A stretch of 64,000 bases of DNA from the NCBI GenBank assembly GCA_965214875.1, contig OZ243980.1:2480001-2544000 (forward strand), given 5' to 3'. Source of the DNA: CBDAUN01 sp965214875 (GTDB lineage: Bacteria > Pseudomonadota > Gammaproteobacteria > Arenicellales > JAJDZL01). Below the pieces are notes generated by a model, which made no database searches, was not told the DNA's origin, and saw only the letters and a program-made list of their open reading frames with translations. A program made the position numbers and the translations under genes. Positions 45,298 to 53,783 of this stretch are shown here, piece by piece. The number at the start of each line of letters is the position of its first letter. The stretch's first letter is position 1.

Positions 45298-45973
45298 ACG
45301 CAAGGCAACGGCGCCGCTGCCTCCAATTCTTCAGCTTGTCAGCCCTACATTGCCTATTGGCGCCTATGCCTACTCGAACGGTTTGGAGTATGCGGTGGCA
45401 GCTGGCTGGATTCAAGACGCAAGCAGTGCGCATGCGTGGATTGCGGATATTGCGGCGCATAACATCTGCAATCTCGACCTCCCGGTTCTTCGTCGGCTGT
45501 ACCGGGCCTGGCACAAGAGCGATCATAAAAAGGTTCGCCAGTGGAGCCAGATGCTCGTCGCTTCGCGCGAGTCTGCCGAGCTGCTTGCTGAGGATCAGCA
45601 TATGGGAGTCGCACTTGCCAGACTGCTGGTTGACTTGGGAGTCAGTCAGGCTGACGAATGGGTCGACGCATCGGAGATAAACTGGGCAACCATGTTTGCG
45701 CTGGCGGCCGTGCAGTGGCAGATTACCGAGGACGACATGCAGTATGGCTACATGTGGGCATGGTGCGAGCATCAGGTAGCGGCGGCGATCAAGCTGGTGC
45801 CGCTGGGACAGACTGCAGGTCAGCGAATATTATTTGAATTTTGCGAACGCCTCCCTCGACTTGTCGATAGCAGCCGCATGGTCAAAGATGAGGATATCGG
45901 GCAGTCATCGCCAGCACTAGCGATTGCAAGCGCGCTGCACGAGCAGCAATACAGTCGTCTTTTTCGTTCTTGA
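45290..45973 (+). CDS. ureF: Urease accessory protein UreF
   Basis: The ATG at 45290 (MNRRKATAPLPPILQLVSP) overlaps the ureE end by 8 bases. LVSPTLPIGAYAYSNGLEYA is the UreF signature, followed by DLPVLRRLYRAWHKSD, YGYMWAWCEHQVAAAIKLVP and GQRILFEFCERLPRLV. GTPase-regulating subunit of the activation complex. 227 residues. Confidence 0.95.
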   Translation: MNRRKATAPLPPILQLVSPTLPIGAYAYSNGLEYAVAAGWIQDASSAHAWIADIAAHNICNLDLPVLRRLYRAWHKSDHKKVRQWSQMLVASRESAELLAEDQHMGVALARLLVDLGVSQADEWVDASEINWATMFALAAVQWQITEDDMQYGYMWAWCEHQVAAAIKLVPLGQTAGQRILFEFCERLPRLVDSSRMVKDEDIGQSSPALAIASALHEQQYSRLFRS

Positions 45974-45997
45974 CAAATTAGCCAAAAGGGTGCAACT

Positions 45998-46618
45998 ATG
46001 GGAAAATCACATGCTCTTCGTCTTGGTATTGGAGGACCGGTTGGTTCTGGCAAGACCGCACTGGTAGACACCTTGTGCAAGCGGATGCGGGAAACCTATC
46101 AGATTGCAGTGGTTACCAACGACATCTATACGAAAGAGGACGCGCAGTTCCTGGTTCGCAATGAAAGTCTTGATCAGGAGCGCATCATTGGGGTGGAGAC
46201 CGGAGGCTGCCCGCACACTGCAATCCGTGAAGATGCTTCAATCAACCTCACAGCTATCGACGAGCTTGCGCTTCGCTTCGAGAAGCTTGATATCGTCATC
46301 ATCGAGTCCGGCGGCGATAATCTGAGTGCAACGTTTAGCCCTGAACTCAGCGATCTCACCTTATACGTAATCGATGTTTCGGCCGGAGACAAGATTCCGC
46401 GAAAGGGAGGACCTGGCATCACGCGGTCGGATTTGCTGATCATCAACAAGATCGATCTTGCGCCTTATGTAGGAGCATCGCTGGAGGTGATGAAAAGCGA
46501 TACCGAGCGGATGCGCGGCGAAAAGCCATATGTAATGACCAATCTCAAGACTGGGCATGGGGTGGATTCGGTAATTGAATTCATTGAGCATGAAGGCTTG
46601 CTGAAAACGACGGGGTAG
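45998..46618 (+). CDS. ureG: Urease accessory GTPase UreG
   Basis: GTPase that powers nickel delivery. P-loop GGPVGSGKTALVDTLCKRM, VVTNDIYTKEDAQFL, RIIGVETGGCPHTAIRED, ESGGDNLSATFSPELSDLTL, metal-binding CPH between, and NKIDLAPYVGASLEVM are the family markers. 206 residues. Last gene of the operon, 24 bp after ureF. Operon order ureD-A-B-C-E-F-G is complete. Confidence 0.98.
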   Translation: MGKSHALRLGIGGPVGSGKTALVDTLCKRMRETYQIAVVTNDIYTKEDAQFLVRNESLDQERIIGVETGGCPHTAIREDASINLTAIDELALRFEKLDIVIIESGGDNLSATFSPELSDLTLYVIDVSAGDKIPRKGGPGITRSDLLIINKIDLAPYVGASLEVMKSDTERMRGEKPYVMTNLKTGHGVDSVIEFIEHEGLLKTTG

Positions 46619-46648
46619 CAGTGAGAGTCGACCCAAAACTTGTGCGCT

Positions 46649-46984
46649 ATGCGAAATGCCGAAGTTATTGATCGCACTACTTTCAGCAATAGCTATACTC
46701 TGGTTGAACTTCCAAACGGAACGATTCTGGAAGAATTTCAACACGCACCTGAAAAAGCCCTTCCTACTTGGGTAGCCATAATCGACAATGATCGCATGAC
46801 CGGCAAATGGATATTGACTAGCTGTCAGAACTTGACAGCATCCCAAACAATCAGTCAATCTTTGGCTCATCGCGCCTCAGGCCATCAGATTCATTCGCCC
46901 GCCTATTCTGAATCGACTCGAAACGGCAGTCCGGCAAAGTCTGAAAGAAGCCTTGTCCGGCGGTTCATTCGCGCCATTCATTGA
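46649..46984 (+). pseudogene. 5' fragment of an unknown gene, truncated by a repeat
   Basis: The first 55 codons (MRNAEVIDRTTFSNSYTLVE, LPNGTILEEFQHAPEKALP, TWVAIIDNDRMTGKW) look like protein. At 46818 the sequence enters the 359-bp direct repeat and the rest is not native coding. No family recognised. Confidence 0.35.
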
Positions 46985-47176
46985 AACAGCGCGCAGTGCG
47001 GCCGAATGACGCCGCCCCCATGCTGCGACGCATTTGGAAAGAGACGGCCGGCATGGTCGAAAGCATCGGCAGCCTTGCCCGTTTTCAGGAATTTGTCGGA
47101 CTGCGCGCCACCAGGCCGGCACGGCTGATGAAACCTGCGCCTTTGGCGCCGGAGGCCGAGAACACCCTGGCCAGCT
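46818..47176. repeat. 359-bp direct repeat, copy 1
   Basis: Nearly identical (about 10 visible differences) and equal in length to 48312-48670, same orientation. Contains short frames (SIGSLARFQEFVGLRATRPA) but no recognisable gene or terminal inverted repeats. The two copies bracket secreted-protein 2. Confidence 0.85.
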
Positions 47177-47292
47177 AACTAAATTCATAAGCAATTGAAT
47201 TTATAAGACTTGCAAAATCTCCGTTTCTACGAGGTTGGCGGCCCCGCGGCGCGGGATTCGAGGGCTCATATGCATTGAACCCGCACACCTTG
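47177..47292. other. IS-end scars
   Basis: Sequence near 47210-47260 (TTTCTACGAGGTTGGCGGC...) resembles that at 51995-52045 beside the IS5 relic. The segment GGGCTCATATGCATTGAACC near 47265-47285 resembles an IS481 terminus. Confidence 0.45.
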
Positions 47293-47321
47293 TTGACATT
47301 TCGCTCAAGCCGTGTTAATAA
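47293..47321 (+). promoter_or_regulatory. Sigma-70 promoter of secreted-protein 2
   Basis: TTGACA at 47293-47298, 17-base spacer, TAATAA at 47316-47321, 40 bases before the ATG at 47362. The -35 box lies about 8 bases after the IS481-like terminus. Confidence 0.6.
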
Positions 47322-47361
47322 TGCTCGGCACTTGCAATTAACAATTATCCGGAGACCGGTA

Positions 47362-47974
47362 ATGCGCAGCATGACCCTATTCACCCCCCCTCGCTAGACT
47401 GACCGCCCTCGCGGCCGCGATGACGCTCTTCCTGCTGTCGGCAGGAGCGGCGCAGGCGCAGAACACCTGCACCCGGGCGACTTGCGCCATGACACTCAAA
47501 AGCGTTTCCCCAGTCGTAGATGGCTGTGGCGACCACGCCAGGCCGGGCCGCATCGCGCTAACCCTATCGAGCACCGACGGCCAGACCCGCACTCGAAACG
47601 ACTTCCCGATCACTGTTTTTGCTGAGATTGGGACTGAATACCGGGCGGCAAGATCCTTCGAAGACTGGGAGTGGCGAAATGAGAATAGCAACAGAGGTGC
47701 ATGGCAGCGAGTTTCCCCTGCGAGATGGGGCATGTCCGCCCCTGATATTGGGGAGCACATCTACGAGGTGCGCCCCGTAGCCGGCGCCCATATCTGGAGC
47801 AACCGGAATGCCAGAAATCCCAATCAGGGCCCCGGCGAGCTCGTGGTGAGTACCTTACGATTGACCCCCGTAGCCAACGCGACCAGCTCAGGGAGTGCCT
47901 ACTTCCTGTTCATGGGCGGCAAGGGCTGCGCTAGGGTCGGACCCGGGGGCGGGTTGCTCGGCGGCAACCAGTAG
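47362..47974 (+). CDS. Secreted protein 2, poly-C phase-variable gene (frame currently off)
   Basis: GGAG precedes the ATG. The frame reads MRSMTLFT, then seven C (47384-47390), and stops at TAG four codons after. With 6 or 9 C it would read PPLARLTALAAAMTLFLLSA and GAAQA, a signal peptide, and continue open to 47974 (about 204 residues). The mature protein (QNTCTRATCAMTLKSVSPVV, DGCGDHARPGRIALTLSS, EHIYEVRPVAGAHIWSN) has five Cys and no family I know. Flanked by the two 359-bp direct repeats. The N-terminal layout matches secreted-protein 1. Confidence 0.75.
47384..47390 (+). repeat. Poly-C tract (C7) in secreted-protein 2 gene
   Basis: Seven C after codon 7 plus one base. Full-length frame requires a multiple of three (6 or 9). 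Confidence 0.8.
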
Positions 47975-48311
47975 CCGGACGCAAGCCTGCCCGGCACCCT
48001 TGCCGGGAACGAGGGCGCCGGTCGCGCGTCCGGAAGCGCAGTGTCAACGTTCAGGCAGTCATGCGCGGGCGTTGTCAAGGTGCAGGCCGTGCGTTGACCA
48101 TGCTTCAATCTTGATCAGTCCGGCCCGGTTTTAGGCAGGCGGCCGGCTGACATCTGCTCCGCCCGAAAGGGCTTGCACGACCGGCATGGATGCGCATGGA
48201 TAGGGGATTTTCTAATTACTTCTCAATCCGTTCCCATTCTGAATATGCTGAGATTTTTCGTCAAGCCGCGGTTTCAGACTGAATTTTATTTTTCAAACTT
48301 AGACGCTATCA
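47975..48311. other. No gene seen
   Basis: 337 bases, GC-rich near the end of secreted-protein 2, then AT-rich; only shadow frames. Confidence 0.4.
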
Positions 48312-48670
48312 CTAGCCATCAGAACTTGACAGCATCCCGAACAATCAGTCAATCTCTGGCTCATCGCGCCTCAGTCCGTCAGATTCATTCGCTCGCCTAT
48401 TCTGAATCGACTCGAAACGGCAGTCCGGCAAAGTCTGAAAGAAGCCTTGTCCGGCGGTTCATTCGCGCCATTCATTGAAACAGCGCGCAGTGCGGCCGAA
48501 TGACGCCGCCCCCATGCTGCGACGCATTTGGAAAGAGACGGCCGGCATGGTCGAAAGCATCGGCAGCCTTGCCCGTTTTCAGGAATTTGTCGGACTGCGC
48601 GCCACCAGGCCGGCACGGCTGATGAATCCTGCGCCTTTGGCGCCGGAGGCCGAGAACACCCTGGCCGGCT
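48312..48670. repeat. 359-bp direct repeat, copy 2
   Basis: See copy 1 at 46818-47176. It ends 245 bp before the rppH stop. Confidence 0.85.
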
Positions 48671-48914
48671 GCGCTCTCATTCCTGTTCGGATCGATTTTT
48701 GAAACGTGGGCCGCATCTGAAATAGCCAAAGAACGCTGCCGCGCGGATTTTAAAGATCGGGGATTGCCGCTTTGCCGCGATGGCGGCGGCGCGAAGGCAG
48801 ATCTGATCATTCATGAGTTCGATTCCGTCATGCCGACCGACATGAAAGCTTCCAAGACGGCGGCCATGCCAAGTTTGTTTTCCGGCTTGCGGCGGCATGG
48901 AGCAAAACGACCGA

Positions 48915-49412
48915 CTATGCCCGACTCCGCCTATGAAACGGTTCCAGCTCGCCAAGCGCGCGGCTGTACACCGAGCGCTTGAACTCGACAACGCAATCGA
49001 CCGGGCCCCAATAGTCGATCCATTTCCATTCATCGAACTCGGCCGCGGCGCAATAGTCCAGTCGAAAATCCTCGTCACAGCCAAGATACTCGAACAAGAA
49101 CCATTTCTGGATTTGCCCGCGGATATTGCCCCTTGAACTGTTGCGCAAGTATTCTTGCGGGATGTCGTACTTGAACCAGGATTTCGACTCGCCGATCAGC
49201 CGGACCAGCGACCTGCCTATTCCAAGCTCTTCTCGCAACTCCCGATAGGACGCCTCCTTCGCCAATTCTCCATCCTTGATGCCTCCTTGCGGAAACTGCC
49301 AGCCGTCATGACTGATTCGTCTAGCAACAAGCACCTTGCCATCTGGATTGCATAGCACCATGGCCACATTGGGGCGATAGGGACTAGGCGTTGAAACAGA
49401 TGGCTGCGGCAT
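48915..49412 (-). CDS. rppH: RNA pyrophosphohydrolase RppH (Nudix)
   Basis: RppH removes pyrophosphate from 5' triphosphate RNA to start RNA decay. Starting at MPQPSVSTPSPYRPNVAMVL (49412), the Nudix box is GGIKDGELAKEASYRELREE followed by LGI, with RRISHDGWQFPQGG before it and SRGNIRGQIQKWFLFEY after. 165 residues is the normal size; an open frame extends to 49682 but is not conserved. Confidence 0.94.
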   Translation of the reverse strand: MPQPSVSTPSPYRPNVAMVLCNPDGKVLVARRISHDGWQFPQGGIKDGELAKEASYRELREELGIGRSLVRLIGESKSWFKYDIPQEYLRNSSRGNIRGQIQKWFLFEYLGCDEDFRLDYCAAAEFDEWKWIDYWGPVDCVVEFKRSVYSRALGELEPFHRRSRA

Positions 49413-50092
49413 GATGTTGTAAACTGGATTGCGACCGGTATAAACATTATAACTGCAACATATTGCAAGAAAATAGGCATATCCCGCAGGTTGACGCATT
49501 GATCGGAAATAGAACTTGTACAAAATTTTGAAGCCCTGTAGGCTGCGGGCTTGAAAGCAATGCCGATTTCGCGGATCGGGGAGACCGGCCAACCGCAGGT
49601 TGCGGGGTTCATGAAGACAGCATCGGGCAAGACCGCAACCCCGGCTCTGCGGCATCGGACGAACCTCTGATCGAGTCGTCAAAGCTCAGCGAGCTGGCCG
49701 ATCGTCCGGTGCCGAAGCTCGCCAACAATCGGCGAAGCGCACTAAGCGCTTTCATCTTGATGCTGCGCACCGGCGGGTCTCGCCTTGATATAGCGTACAC
49801 TATCTGCAAGGCGAGGCGGCCTTGACGAAGACGGGCCCAACCCGATGCCCTTCGGTCTGCGCGACGTAGAACGAGCTCTCGCCAATCTTTTTCGGCGTAT
49901 CCGAATATCATCGATCAGCCGCGAGATGCTTTCAAAAGTCCAGCTTCGCGGATGCCAATTCGATTCAACAAATCGATGCAAGCAAAAATTCATTCCGCAG
50001 CAAAGAGGATCAGAAATTGAATTCGCCAAGTTAAATATATAACTCCCGACATTTCGCTAAATGTGAAGATACGATAGATTAAAGTGGATTGA
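49413..50092. other. Gene-poor stretch upstream of rppH
   Basis: Several minus frames (the non-conserved rppH extension, and 49609-49911) overlap but show no family features. Nothing else recognised in 680 bases. Confidence 0.4.
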
Positions 50093-50581
50093 TCATTCGC
50101 ACAAGCGTGGATTCAGCGTATTGAATGCGTAATTGAAGTGCCCCTTACACTTCTCAATTCTTACATCATACCATGCCTGCATTCGACCAATCTCTTGGTC
50201 AATCTCTTGTTCCCCCGACCGGATTGTTATGTCGCGAACCATCGAGCAAATCGGTTCAGTAGTGCACCATTGGTCGAATTCAGCTGCTAAATTTGCCTTT
50301 CGCTGATTCAGGCGCTGTGCAACGGTGTTCTTGAGCGCGTTTCCTTTGGTGGAGCACTGCGCTATGAGGGTGTCTTTATGCTCTTCCAATGCGGATTGCG
50401 TCGCGAAGGAATCGTAAAACGACCCGACAGTATCGGATTCGACCCAGGTTCGGCTGGCATCAGACCATTCGCCAAGCGGATATTCACCAAGAGAAGCCGA
50501 TTTAAAGCAGTTTGCGTGAACGAGCGGGAGCATCCCTACTCCGAGAACAAGACTTAGTAGAGTTGTGATTAGCTTTTTCAT
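50093..50581 (-). CDS. Secreted Cys-containing protein, unknown
   Basis: A 162-residue product with a clear signal peptide (MKKLITTLLSLVLGVGMLPL then VHA, cleavage before NCF). The mature protein is helical and charged with six Cys (CFKSAS, AQCSTK, WCTTEPICSMV, EKCKGHF, RLCE), likely disulfide-bonded. AT-rich upstream region. No homolog recognised; unlike the poly-C genes its start has no homopolymer. Confidence 0.7.
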   Translation of the reverse strand: MKKLITTLLSLVLGVGMLPLVHANCFKSASLGEYPLGEWSDASRTWVESDTVGSFYDSFATQSALEEHKDTLIAQCSTKGNALKNTVAQRLNQRKANLAAEFDQWCTTEPICSMVRDITIRSGEQEIDQEIGRMQAWYDVRIEKCKGHFNYAFNTLNPRLCE

Positions 50582-51059
50582 ACTTGCATTCTCAAGATAG
50601 GTTATGTGTTTAAGATTTTGATTTCGGAATAATTATACTAAATTTTCTAAACATTGTCAAAAGTAGTATTTGACATGCAGTGACTCCTTTTGCAAACAGG
50701 CCTGTCTCAGTTCCAGCCAACTCGCGCAATCACCGTGGCGGACGGATTCCCCACAAAAGATTCGATACGTCTTTCTACACCGCGCATTCAATTTACGACC
50801 CTCCAATCATGGACCGGCTGGGGTTTTGCTACGCCAGTTTTTTCGGGGTGAGAGAAAGTGGCGGATCGATAAGCAAGACGCGAAAAATCGGAGAGCCTTC
50901 TTTCGGCTTCTCGTTGTCGCCAAGTACCACGACTTTCACCGGCCTGAAGCAGAATACGCCCCATGTCGCCGTTCTTGATACGACTGCTAATGGCCGGATC
51001 TGCTTTCGCACGGCGGCCAATCTGGACCGGCCCTTCGGCTCCCATGGCGACCCGGCCAT
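50582..51059. other. No convincing gene
   Basis: A plus frame (50680-51063) and minus frames overlap; composition near 50990-51059 may belong to the IS5 relic. No recognisable domain. Confidence 0.35.
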
Positions 51060-51919
51060 CTAAGGGAGTCGCTCGAGCGGTTGCTTCGCCTTCGGCGGCA
51101 CTCTAAGGCAGATGCTGGTGTGCCTTGTGCGGGCCCAGGAATTCGTCGGGCAAGTGGGCGTGGACTGATGGCGAGGACGGCTACGCCTACATTCTCTCCG
51201 ACGCTGAAAGAACCCGGATCGGATGCTCGACGAACTGACCGGGCCAAGGGCGGTGCTGAATGAAGAAATTGCGCTCCAAAAGACCTTCTTTCGAGAAAGA
51301 TTCTCATTCAAGGAGCGGTTTTGCGCCATATTCAACCCGAACCGGCCGCCATTGCGCCCTTTCGAGCCTCGATCGACCCCATCGGAGCGCAATCGCCTCT
51401 GCGAGGCGGCAAACGATTCAAGATGCCCGGTCCGCCGAGATGTGATTTTTGCAGCCGCGGCAGCTGATGCCGCGCTTCTTGGTCCACCGCGCATCGATAT
51501 ACTTTTGCCGAAGCCTGCTCGCGCTGGCGCGGCGATCGAAGAATCGACGGCCCGCCCGCTTCTCAGCCCGCTGCCCGGTCCCCGAGCCGTAACTCGGGCA
51601 GTTCGAACATCTCTTCGGTTGCGTCCGACCTCGCCAGAAGGTCACGACATTTCCAAAGCGTCTTCCGGTCCGGCACCTGGTCGTCGCCTCCGAGCCCCGC
51701 GAAACGCTTGAACGCGCACTGGTCGTTCAGATCATGCATCACACTCAGCAAAACCGCACGAAACACTGCCAGCGCATCGAGCTGCCGCTCGCGCTCGAAC
51801 AAATGCCCTGCTCCATATCTTCGTCCGCCGTCGACCAACAGGTGCCCAATGGTCGATATTATCCCGCATGAAAAGCTCGAACCGGAACTCCATTTACCGC
51901 CCCAGCAAGCTCGATTCAA
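51060..51919 (-). pseudogene. IS5-family transposase relic
   Basis: From the 51919 end the minus frame reads DALAVFRAVLLSVMHDLNDQ, CAFKRFAGLGGDDQVPDRKT and LWKCRDLLARSDATEEMFEL. In another frame (51418-51645) it reads KYIDARWTKKRGISCRGCKN; both are IS5-type transposase segments (RRFxGL...PDxxTL, then DARWTKK...GYKNH). At least two frameshifts. Terminal scar TTTCGGTTTCTAAAGCTGTT is near 51998. Not functional. Confidence 0.7.
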
Positions 51920-52064
51920 GCCGCATCATCAGCGACCAATAAATAGACGCGCCCTTATGAAAAAACTCAAACGTATTTGATATTAATTAATTTGCATAAT
52001 TTCGGTTTCTAAAGCTGTTGGCGGCTCGGCCGGCGCGAGGTTGCCCACTTTCAATGCATCAAAG

Positions 52065-52094
52065 TTGTCAATTTGTATCATAGCATGATACGAT
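52065..52094 (+). promoter_or_regulatory. higBA promoter with a 17-bp palindromic operator
   Basis: GTATCAT-AGC-ATGATAC at 52075-52091 is a perfect palindrome. TTGTCA (52065-52070) and TACGAT (52089-52094) are plausible -35 and -10 boxes 18 bases apart, so the palindrome overlaps the promoter. HigA-type antitoxins usually autoregulate through such operators. Confidence 0.7.
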
Positions 52095-52100
52095 TAGGCG

Positions 52101-52382
52101 ATGATTCAGTCTACAAAGGGTAAATTGATTTCATCAGTTCTCGAAGGCTGTCCAAAGAAAGGGTTCCCTGCAGAGATATTCAGAGCTGCAAATCGAAAAA
52201 TCTCAATATTGAATTCAGCGCATTCAATGGATGACCTGAGGGCCGTTCCGGGCAGCCGTCTTGAGAAGCTAAAGGGAGACCGCGAAGGACAATCCTCAAT
52301 CCGCATTAATGATCAGTGGAGAATTTGCTTCGCCTGGACAAACCAAGGTCCAGAGGATGTTGAAATTGTTGATTATCACTGA
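52101..52382 (+). CDS. higB: HigB toxin (RelE/ParE superfamily mRNA interferase)
   Basis: 93 residues. The central pattern NSAHSMDDLRAVPGSRLEKL and the C-terminal SIRINDQWRICFAWTNQGPE, DVEIVDYH are the HigB family signature; the late Arg/His residues serve in ribosome-dependent mRNA cleavage. Toxin gene precedes antitoxin, the HigBA order. 10 bp before higA. Appears intact. Confidence 0.93.
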   Translation: MIQSTKGKLISSVLEGCPKKGFPAEIFRAANRKISILNSAHSMDDLRAVPGSRLEKLKGDREGQSSIRINDQWRICFAWTNQGPEDVEIVDYH

Positions 52383-52392
52383 GGAGGTTATT

Positions 52393-52683
52393 TTGGTTGC
52401 TCAAACACAACCTTGCCATCCAGGAGAAATATTGAAGGATGAATTTCTTGCGCCGCTAAAGATGAGCGCTGGCGAACTTGCTAAGAAAATAGGCGTGCCA
52501 CGTAGTCGAATTGAACGATTAGCAAAGGAGACTTCCCCGATTACGATTGATACGGCATTGCGTCTATCGCGCTTCTTTGGGTCAACGCCGCAGTTTTGGC
52601 TAAATTTGCAAAATAATTTCGACGTTGCTAATGCTAGTATTGACTTAGATAGCGTTCAACCACTTCAGCAGACCGCAATGTAA
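52393..52683 (+). CDS. higA: HigA antitoxin (XRE family)
   Basis: A strong Shine-Dalgarno, GAGGAGG (52381-52387), overlaps the end of higB and fits a TTG start at 52393 (VAQTQPCHPGEILKDEFL). The helix-turn-helix is MSAGELAKKIGVPRSRIERL, followed by PITIDTALRLSRFFGSTPQF and WLNLQNNFDVANA. Binds HigB and the palindromic operator. 96 residues. The frame upstream to 52309 overlaps higB and is not needed. Confidence 0.93.
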   Translation: MVAQTQPCHPGEILKDEFLAPLKMSAGELAKKIGVPRSRIERLAKETSPITIDTALRLSRFFGSTPQFWLNLQNNFDVANASIDLDSVQPLQQTAM

Positions 52684-53387
52684 TCTCGGTCATGCATGAT
52701 CAGGTCGAAGTTTTGCATTCTGTGCTGACCAAATGATAGCTTTAGCAACGGTTCGTTTTCGATCTTTTGCACGGGCTCAATGCACATGATATTTCCAGAC
52801 GGTAAGCACCAGGGAAGAGAGGCGTCAGGAAAGTCTTGCGGAAAGCCGTAAGATGGAATGTTAGCAACCAACCGTCTCAGAGCTTGACGAAAACAATGCC
52901 CGACAGATTCGAAACAAGCGTTATCAAGAATATTGGTAAATGTTCAAGCAAGATCTCTTGCAGTCAAAGTCTGCGAAAACCAGTCCCAGAACAGTCGAAC
53001 ATTATGATCTGAGCAACTTCAGGCATGAAGAGCCTTCCGTAGATCTCTTTGTAGCGGCATGAGCCCAAGGCATAGATGCGCGAACAGACCGCCTGGAATG
53101 GCGCCCAGATGCCACCATCCTAAGAGTAAACGCACCCTGCACGTCAAATATACGCCGGGGCACCGGGTGTTAATCGTGTCAACCAAGACCAGATGCCCGC
53201 AGAGGTCGCGCGGCGCGGATGGTGAAGCAACATCAAACGCTAAAATTCATCGTCTCGCCGACAGTCGAGCAGCCTCGATAATCAGGATTCTCCCCGGCCG
53301 CGGTCAAGCATGCCGCAAGTATCGCGAAAAGTTCGGAACTGGAATGATATATTCGTCAATTTAAGCTTTAGAAATCGTTCGTCCTGA
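52684..53387. other. Gene-poor stretch after higBA
   Basis: The best frame (53059-53364, plus) has atypical composition and no start signal. Possibly old IS debris; I could not assign it. Confidence 0.35.
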
Positions 53388-53783
53388 TTGAAACAATCTT
53401 CAGACAAATTATGGCATCTGCTTTATACAATAGAACCTGGTCCGAAAAATCTCCTATCAGTGTCTAGTGCCTGCTCATCATACGAACCTTTCGTTCTTTA
53501 CGTACTTGATGACAGTTGGGACCCCGATATCCCGATCTATTCAATTATTACAATCGATCCAAGTGGAGAACTCTACGATGGCGCATTCGTTGCTGCGCAC
53601 TTATCCGAAGGCGTTGAATTGGGCCGATTGCAAATGACGAATGGCGAATTGCGGCTGATTGCCCATGCGCAAGCGGACGAATGTACTTCCGACTTCGACA
53701 TGGACTGCATCATCGGTGTGGTATCTCGATGCACCGACTCAAGGCGCAGTTATGTCAAAAAATTCGACCGGAACCAAGGCTAG
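53388..53783 (+). CDS. Hypothetical protein, 131 residues
   Basis: Starts at TTG (53388): MKQSSDKLWHLLYTIEPGPK, then VLYVLDDSWDPDIPIYSIIT and SEGVELGRLQMTNGELRLIA. Protein-like composition, acidic, no signal peptide. No family recognised. It converges on dsrK with a 4-base overlap of their ends. Confidence 0.45.
   Translation: MKQSSDKLWHLLYTIEPGPKNLLSVSSACSSYEPFVLYVLDDSWDPDIPIYSIITIDPSGELYDGAFVAAHLSEGVELGRLQMTNGELRLIAHAQADECTSDFDMDCIIGVVSRCTDSRRSYVKKFDRNQG

Noticed and set aside
49413..49682. N-terminal extension of RppH
   Set aside because: Not conserved; the family starts at the Met at 49412.
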